Origin: Verrucomicrobiota bacterium
GTDB taxonomy: Bacteria; Verrucomicrobiota; Verrucomicrobiia; Opitutales; Opitutaceae
Assembly: GCA_026398135.1 (NCBI GenBank)
Contig: JAPLTN010000044.1
Span: 43,845 to 80,460 of the forward strand
DNA: 36,616 bases
Direction: 5' to 3'
A program made the position numbers and the translations under genes. A model generated the notes under the pieces. That model worked only from the letters and a program-made list of their open reading frames with translations. It did no database searches and had not been told where the DNA came from. Below are positions 31,836 through 36,616 of the stretch, piece after piece; position 1 is the first letter of the stretch; the number at the start of each line of letters is the position of its first letter.

Positions 31836-34052
31836 TTAGAACCGGTATTCGGCGCTCGCCCCCAGCTGGCGCGGATCCGCCCGGCTGGTGTAACGCGAGG
31901 CAATCTCGGGCGCCGCATAGTAGGCCGCCGGAGTGTTCGCGAAGGAGAACACGCGTTTCTCGTAGCCTTCGTCGAGCAGGTTACGCGCCCAGAAACTCAC
32001 CCGCCAGCGATCCCAGGCATAGCCCAGACTGGCGTTGACCACCTCGTAGGCGGAGCGCCTTTCGGCATGGCCAAGCGATTCCAGATAGTCGCCGCGCGCC
32101 ACCATCTCCGCGCCGCCGAACAAGCCTTTCTTGGGCTGGTAACGCAGCCCCGTCGTGTAGCCGTATTTCGGGGTGTTGGGCAGCGTGCCGCCCGCCCCCG
32201 CCGCGCCGTTGCGGTAGGTAAACGCGTCGAGTTCCGACTCCATCAGGGCCAGCGAGCCGTAAACCTGCCACGCGGTCGCAAGCGTATATTCGGCCGAGGC
32301 TTCGAGTCCGTAAATCGAAGCGCCGTCGGCGTTGTCGGTGTAGTAGCGGTATTTGTTGCCCGCGCCGATCGAGTTGCGGATCTGCGTCTCGTGCCGGTCG
32401 GTGTAAAACGCGGCCAGCGTGGCGGTGAGTTTCTGCTCCAGCCAGCGCCCGCGCAGCCCCGCCTCGTAGTTCCAGAGCGTCTCGGCATCGAAGCTCAGCG
32501 GATCGGTGCCGACCCGGATCTTGCGGTCGAGATTGATGCCGCCGCCGCGATAACCCCGCGCCGCCGACACGTAAACGAGCTGCGTCGCCGTGAGGTCGTG
32601 CTCCAGAGTGAGTTTCCCCCCGAACAGCACCGCGTCATACTCCGGCGCAAAGGCCTGAGTGCTGACGCCGCCGTAGGAATCCGTGGTCGTGCCCGACAGC
32701 TCGCCGCTTTGCTGCACCGCCTCGCCGCGCAGACCGGCGATCACGCGGGTGACCGCCGAGAAGTCATGCGCCGCCTGGCCGAACAGGCTCTCGTTGTCCG
32801 CCCGGTAGTCGGCATTCATGCGCGTCTGTTCACCGTAGGGACCATAGATCGCGTTTTCCGCGAAATCGGAAAAGTAGCGGGTGCTCTCGTCGGTGCGGGA
32901 GAAAAACACGCCTACCGTCCAACGGGAAATCCCGCCGCGCGCCTCCGCCTCGGGCGCGGAATCCAGCCGCAACTCTTGCGAACCTGTGCTGCGACGGCGG
33001 CGGATGTCCTCAAACCCATAATAGCCGTCCGTGGCGCTAAAAGTCGGCGTGTCCCGCCACGCCGTCCAGTCGGCATCGTAGCTGTAAACCGAATCGCTGC
33101 GGGTCGCGGCGGTGACGGTCGTGAACACCACGTCCGGCGAACCGGTGTAGGTGCCGCGTACGCTGGCGGCCAGCGATTGCTGGGCGTCCTGCCCGGGCGT
33201 GTCGCTGTAAGTCAGGCGTCCGTTGTTATCCAAGGCGAATTCATCGAAACCGTTGTCCACGTCGGCGAAAAACAGCGTGCCATCCCAACGCCACGCCGAA
33301 GATGGATTCCAGGTAAGCGCGAGGCGCGCGCTGAGTTCGTCCTGCGCGTTGGTGTCGCCCAGAGTGATGTTCTTCCGGAAGCCGTCGCTCTGGTGCTGCT
33401 GCACCGCGAGGCGAAACATGAGTTTCTCCGGCGCGTCCTTAAAGACCGGGCCGCCCACCGCGACGCCCGCCTCGCGCAGATTGTCTTCGGCCACCGAGCC
33501 CTGCACTTGGCCAGTGAAATACGGCGTGGGCGCGTTGCTCACCAACTGAATGACCCCACCCGCCGCGTTCGCGCCGAAAGCTCCCGCCTGCGGTCCGCGC
33601 AACACCTCGACCTGACGCACATCAAAGGTGCCGCCAACGGTGCCCAGGCCGGTGAAATCGAGGTCATCGACCAGGAAGCGCACCGAGGAGTCGGGCGTCT
33701 CGCCCTCGTATTGGGAGTTTTCGCCGATGCCGCGAATCTGGAAATAGCGCGGGCGCGAAGTGCCGCCGGTGAAGGTCAGGTTGGGCACCTGGGCGGCGAG
33801 ATCGCCGAAGTGACGCACGCCATTTTGGCCGAGCGTGGCCTGGTCGTAAACGCTCACGCTGGCCGCGATGCGTTCGAGCGGGGTTTCCCAGAGGTCGGCG
33901 GTCACGACGACCGGTTCCAGTTTCACCGGTTCAGCCGCAGCGGCGCTGGGCTTGGTGGACGCGCCCGCGAGGGCGGGTGGGGTGGGTTCGCTAGCTCGGG
34001 CGCCATGGGTGAGAATCGCGCCGAGGAGGAGGATCTGTGTCGGGAGTCGCAT
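31836..34052 (-). CDS. TonB-dependent outer-membrane receptor under TPP riboswitch control
   Basis: About 738 aa from the ATG at 34052. The frame continues upstream through the riboswitch, but this ATG begins a signal peptide (MRLPTQILLLGAILTHGARA). A TonB-box-like EPVVVTA is followed by the plug domain (TPLERIAASVSVYDQATLGQNGVRHFGDLAAQVPNLTF...FQIRGIGENSQY and VEVLRGPQAGAFGANAAGGVIQLVSN). The rest is a beta-barrel with alternating aromatic strands, ending in EYRF with a terminal Phe, as expected for Bam-assembled porins. The ligand is not in the protein sequence. The TPP riboswitch 90 nt upstream points to thiamine or a thiamine precursor (inference from regulation). No inner-membrane transporter or TonB gene is next to it. 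Confidence 0.92.
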   Translation of the reverse strand: MRLPTQILLLGAILTHGARASEPTPPALAGASTKPSAAAAEPVKLEPVVVTADLWETPLERIAASVSVYDQATLGQNGVRHFGDLAAQVPNLTFTGGTSRPRYFQIRGIGENSQYEGETPDSSVRFLVDDLDFTGLGTVGGTFDVRQVEVLRGPQAGAFGANAAGGVIQLVSNAPTPYFTGQVQGSVAEDNLREAGVAVGGPVFKDAPEKLMFRLAVQQHQSDGFRKNITLGDTNAQDELSARLALTWNPSSAWRWDGTLFFADVDNGFDEFALDNNGRLTYSDTPGQDAQQSLAASVRGTYTGSPDVVFTTVTAATRSDSVYSYDADWTAWRDTPTFSATDGYYGFEDIRRRRSTGSQELRLDSAPEAEARGGISRWTVGVFFSRTDESTRYFSDFAENAIYGPYGEQTRMNADYRADNESLFGQAAHDFSAVTRVIAGLRGEAVQQSGELSGTTTDSYGGVSTQAFAPEYDAVLFGGKLTLEHDLTATQLVYVSAARGYRGGGINLDRKIRVGTDPLSFDAETLWNYEAGLRGRWLEQKLTATLAAFYTDRHETQIRNSIGAGNKYRYYTDNADGASIYGLEASAEYTLATAWQVYGSLALMESELDAFTYRNGAAGAGGTLPNTPKYGYTTGLRYQPKKGLFGGAEMVARGDYLESLGHAERRSAYEVVNASLGYAWDRWRVSFWARNLLDEGYEKRVFSFANTPAAYYAAPEIASRYTSRADPRQLGASAEYRF

Positions 34053-34096
34053 GATGTGACAAAGGCCCGACCCAAATCGGACTCCCGGGGAGAAAG

Positions 34097-34140
34097 AGGA
34101 CGATGCCCGCGCGAAAATCGCGCGGTGTAAACACCGTCCT
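34097..34140 (-). promoter_or_regulatory. Expression platform of the TPP riboswitch
   Basis: Between aptamer and start codon, two hairpins share bases and exclude each other: CCGCGCGA-TTT-TCGCGCGG (34125 down to 34107, 8-bp stem) and CGGTGT-TT-ACACCG (34136 down to 34123). AGGACG (34140-34135) can also pair with CGTCCT (34102-34097) around the first hairpin, giving a long stem followed by CTTTCTC. That is terminator-like with a weak U-tract. The switch is proposed, not proven. Confidence 0.5.
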
Positions 34141-34141
34141 G

Positions 34142-34236
34142 CTGTTTCCTTCGCCGGTATAATCCGTTTCAGGTTCGAAGGGTCGAGCGGCCGGTCGCGC
34201 CGCAATCTCAGCCCGACGCATCGGGCACCCCTACAG
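34142..34236 (-). promoter_or_regulatory. TPP (thiamine pyrophosphate) riboswitch, THI-box
   Basis: Read on the minus strand, the region contains the THI-box blocks in order: GGGGTGCCC and GGCTGAGA of the pyrimidine-sensing arm, then ACCCTTCGAACCTGA, CGGATTATACCG and GCGAAGGAA of the pyrophosphate-sensing arm. P1 closes with CTGT (34236-34233) and ACAG (34145-34142). The spacing and sequence fit the family closely. It precedes the TonB-dependent receptor gene, so that gene should be shut off when thiamine pyrophosphate is plentiful. Confidence 0.95.
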
Positions 34237-34651
34237 GCAAGCCGAACAGAAAGCGCCGCCCCGCCTGGCGCGCAAGCGAAAGTTTGGCCGGGCGGGATTC
34301 TATCCGAGGCAATATTGGCGTGTGACCCGACGCTGCGCAGGGGCGGCTTGTCCGCCACCGGCTGCGCCGGGTTGAGGCGCGCCCGGCAGCCTGCCGGGCG
34401 CAGCGGGGTCCCCGCCCGTCACCCAAGCCCGGGCACGACTCAGGAACCGGGAGCGCAGCGCACGGGGCCTGTGACGTGCCAGCGCGGATCTTATCGGAGC
34501 GCTGCCTCTACGGTGCATTCCTGCGCCGCGGGCCGGGCCGGGCGGGGTTGCACTCCACCGGACGGAGCGACGCAAGGCGCGGAGGAGGAAGCAGACGGCG
34601 TGCAGGCCCAGAGGCTCGGCGTCGGGCGGGCGCGACGTGTGCCGTTTGCTG
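34237..34651. other. GC-rich intergenic region with a strong palindrome
   Basis: 415 bp upstream of the riboswitch and behind the leftward hypothetical gene. The main structure is an 11-bp palindrome, GCGCCCGGCAG (34379-34389) and CTGCCGGGCGC (34391-34401), one base apart. Smaller hairpins (GGCGG/CCGCC near 34342, CGGGG/CCCCG near 34405) are adjacent. The promoter of the riboswitch-receptor unit must lie here, but no boxes were convincing. It was compared with RNase P RNA and did not fit. Confidence 0.45.
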
Positions 34652-35725
34652 CTAGGGGTTTAGCCACTGACGTTGATCAAACTCCAGATTACGAGAGCCA
34701 CTCGGGTTATAGTATATGATCGCAAAGAATCCTGCATTTTTAGTCGTTTCCCGCAGGTCAATCTCGACCTCTACGGCGGCATACTTTCCGGCACTGGTTT
34801 TGACGTAGAACCGTAGCTTTTGCGCGATACTATATTTAGGATCGGATGCAACCTGCGTGACCGTAAGCTCGGGTTTATAGCCTGCCTCAGGTGCGCTGAA
34901 GAGAAATTCTTCATCGCTAGGAGCGAACGCTGCGCCGCCGGTACCCTTAATATTCAATGTATAATCGGGACCGACCGCACCCCGATCTTTGCCAAGGATG
35001 ATCGAGAACGCTACATCGCCCGCGCCGACTTTGCCAGTAGCTATATTCAGCATGAGGGGCGTTCCGTCCAAAAGAACCCTCCCAGTCGGCAAATATTTAT
35101 ACATCGGCTCCGCGTCTGTCAGCTTTTGGAGCCGAAAAATCACGGGCTTTGACGGATCTGGAACATGGAAATTATCCTCGAAAAATGCGGCATATTCAAA
35201 ACTGCCGTAAGCTCTGTTCGTGCGAAGGTATCCGTTCTTTAAGATTTCCACAGAAACACCTTTTCCCTGAGCCCCTTTTAAGCTGAAGGTTCCGTCACTA
35301 TCTGTGAGCTCTTCTTTGCCTTGGGTTCCACCCATAGCCGACCACATCAGAGTAACCTTCGCCCCGGCCACAGGCTCGTCAAACTGATCCATTGCCTTGC
35401 CGTAAAATTCGATGGGGGTCTTCCATTCGAATTTAGGATCGGCTTTATACATCGCATTCCACCAATTCCACATCTCCTTTTGCTCGGGTGTTGTGGGTGG
35501 CCAGCCTTTTGATTTAAACATCCTTGGCTTGGGAGGGATTTCAGCGGATGGCTGGCCAGAGACAGGCATTGTCGGCCTCATGGCTGGCGGAACTGGCAAA
35601 TGGCTTTCCTGCACAATCACTGTTGGCTTAGGAGGTTGATGGCGCGATGCCAGGAGCCACCAAACAACGACTGCAAGTGCAGCACTCAGAATAAAACCAG
35701 AAGCTATGTTACGGTTTATTTTCAT
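34652..35725 (-). CDS. Hypothetical membrane-anchored protein with carboxypeptidase-regulatory-like domain
   Basis: 357 aa, not recognised as a named family. One N-terminal membrane helix (IASGFILSAALAVVVWWLLA, about 7-26) is followed by a proline-rich linker (about 30-80), and the rest is predicted outside the membrane. Residues about 105-165 look like a carboxypeptidase-regulatory/Ig-like fold: IEFYGKAMDQFDEPVAGAKVTLMWSAMGG...LTDSDGTFSLKGAQGKGVSVEILKNGY. The remainder is beta-rich with no known motif. The DNA is clearly AT-richer than the neighbours to the left, so this is probably accessory DNA. It lies 2 bp behind the broken gene to its right and may have been cotranscribed with it. Confidence 0.75.
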   Translation of the reverse strand: MKINRNIASGFILSAALAVVVWWLLASRHQPPKPTVIVQESHLPVPPAMRPTMPVSGQPSAEIPPKPRMFKSKGWPPTTPEQKEMWNWWNAMYKADPKFEWKTPIEFYGKAMDQFDEPVAGAKVTLMWSAMGGTQGKEELTDSDGTFSLKGAQGKGVSVEILKNGYLRTNRAYGSFEYAAFFEDNFHVPDPSKPVIFRLQKLTDAEPMYKYLPTGRVLLDGTPLMLNIATGKVGAGDVAFSIILGKDRGAVGPDYTLNIKGTGGAAFAPSDEEFLFSAPEAGYKPELTVTQVASDPKYSIAQKLRFYVKTSAGKYAAVEVEIDLRETTKNAGFFAIIYYNPSGSRNLEFDQRQWLNP

Positions 35726-35727
35726 GG

Positions 35728-36400
35728 TCAGTCGACGCTCAGATCACGCATTAAACGATGATAAAACGCTTCGCTCCACTGGACGCCGTTTTCATTTCCA
35801 TACATTAACTGGATATTGCGTTGGAACTGCCCGCTGTGGTCGTAACGCGGACGAGCAAATCCATAGGACTGCAGGTTTATCGATGTGAATCCCGGCGGGG
35901 TCGGCTTGCCGGTCGCAGGCTCTGCCCCCAAGGCACGGGTGCGCGAACGAGAAACATACGCCATAGCCTCGTGAGGATCACTCACCCAGCGGGTGATGGT
36001 CAGGCCGCTGGTGAAGCTGGGACGGCGCACTCCGTTCACAAGATCGAAATCATATTGGCCTAAGCCAAAGCGGTCATCCGGCTTACTGATCATATTATTG
36101 CGAACCCAATTCAAACTTAAGCCAAAGCTTGTCTCTCCCGTGGCTAACCAGAAGTCGTCCAAGTTTTGATACGCAACGAGCTTTGCCCCGCTGCTCGCCG
36201 CAATGTCGTTCAGCCAGCCGTGATAGCCTAACTGGCTGGCAAAGCGAGGCGTCGGCTGATTAGCATCAGCTTGCACAAGGGTATCTACATACCCACCGGC
36301 AAGTGGATCGGGTGCTCCGTTGGCCGGTTCTGGATAGTAGCATCGGGTGCTCCGTTGGCCGGTTCTGGATAGTAGCCGGCTGAAAAAGGGGTCGGGGTGT
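35728..36400 (-). pseudogene. 3' fragment of an unrecognised gene, frameshifted by a tandem duplication
   Basis: The frame is open from about 36400 to the stop at 35728, with a GTG at 36276 giving 182 aa (QADANQPTPRFASQLGYHGWLNDIAASSGAKLVAYQNLDDFWLATG...SDPHEAMAYVSRSRTRALGAEP...). The natural upstream frame (GYYPEPANGAPD) is thrown out by a 35-bp tandem duplication and meets a TAG at 36287-36285. No start codon or signal peptide is found, so the 5' part is missing. The sequence looks like the C-terminal part of a larger secreted protein, but no family was recognised. Base composition is similar to the next gene on the left. The element to its right probably caused the truncation. Confidence 0.65.
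36307..36376. repeat. 35-bp perfect tandem duplication
   Basis: The unit at 36307-36341 is repeated exactly at 36342-36376. Since 35 is not a multiple of 3, it shifts the reading frame of the minus-strand gene it lies in. Confidence 0.95.
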
Positions 36401-36564
36401 TACATAGATACAATTTACCAAATTTAATCATTTAAACATAATAACCAATTACTTATACTTTGTAGCTCTACAGCGAGTTTATCAGAATGTATCCATGTAA
36501 TACCATTTCGCTTTCAAAGATATAATAACCTGGTTTTAGTGGGTGCAGCCCCGGAGTTTTTTTT
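36401..36564. other. AT-rich gap at the right end
   Basis: Strongly AT-rich compared with the rest of the window, with an end-like AAAAAGGGGTCGGGGTG at 36385-36401 just before it. No gene is seen. This could be the left end of an insertion sequence whose gene begins at 36565. Confidence 0.4.
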
Positions 36565-36616
36565 ATGCGCCCACCCAAGGATTTTCCTCCCGATACTGTA
36601 GTGCGAATGAAGGAGT
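36565..36616 (+). CDS. Start of a possible transposase gene, cut by window edge
   Basis: An ATG at 36565 begins MRPPKDFPPDTVVRMKE and is open to the edge; only 17 codons are visible. The opening recalls the N-terminus of some IS630-like transposases, but this is too short to be sure. The AT-rich upstream DNA and the truncated gene on the left support a mobile element. Confidence 0.35.
   Translation, partial: MRPPKDFPPDTVVRMKE

Noticed and set aside
30831-34130. 1099-aa plus-strand ORF
   Set aside because: It lies antisense to mutL and the TonB receptor, is arginine-rich and without motifs, and is explained by the high GC third-position pattern of the real genes.
34237-34651. RNase P RNA or another large RNA
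   Set aside because: Hairpins are plentiful, but the conserved P4 core words of RNase P RNA are missing on both strands.

Overview
The window is a GC-rich bacterial chromosome segment. Gene content and style suggest the phylum Verrucomicrobiota, most likely an Opitutaceae-like organism. The evidence is the MoxR / DUF58 / transglutaminase cluster, a DUF3494 protein with a PEP-type C-terminal sorting tail, TonB-dependent uptake, dense small palindromic repeats and long antisense ORFs caused by high GC. This placement is an inference from composition and gene style, not from a marker-gene search. No rRNA, tRNA or CRISPR array was recognised.

Layout. 1-5.7 kb: an oxygen-independent coproporphyrinogen oxidase (hemN, cut by the left edge), a secreted right-handed beta-helix protein, a decayed IS5-type transposase and dihydrolipoyl dehydrogenase. 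6.15-16.7 kb: a defence island built on a complete type I restriction-modification system (hsdM, hsdS, hsdR). Three other genes sit inside or beside it: an Abi_2/HEPN-like gene whose C-terminus looks like a second HsdM tail, an AT-richer OLD-like ATPase-TOPRIM gene, and a RhuM-family gene. The island also holds a small multi-hairpin intergenic segment before hsdR and a 41-bp direct repeat of the hsdR start that flanks hsdR plus rhuM. 16.8-31.7 kb: mostly housekeeping genes: lepA; the convergent MoxR-DUF58-TgpA operon; a PEP-CTERM ice-binding-fold protein with a PRC/BON protein; a MITE-like inverted-repeat element; a GT61-type glycosyltransferase coupled to dinB; an N-acetylmuramoyl-L-alanine amidase directly behind infC; and mutL. 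31.8-34.3 kb: a TonB-dependent receptor under a clear TPP riboswitch. 34.3-36.6 kb: an accessory, AT-richer right end with a hypothetical lipidless membrane-anchored protein, a broken gene carrying a 35-bp tandem duplication, and the possible start of a transposase gene at the edge.

How the genes work together. HsdM, HsdS and HsdR form the modification/restriction complex. The HEPN-like protein, the OLD-like nuclease and RhuM are positioned as back-up or regulatory layers of the same island (inference). The two duplicated edges, an HsdM tail on the HEPN gene and an HsdR start behind rhuM, show that the island was assembled from more than one type I locus. The island is the best candidate for an undescribed system. 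The thiamine-responsive receptor and the MutL that lacks the nuclease motif are the most informative points outside it.
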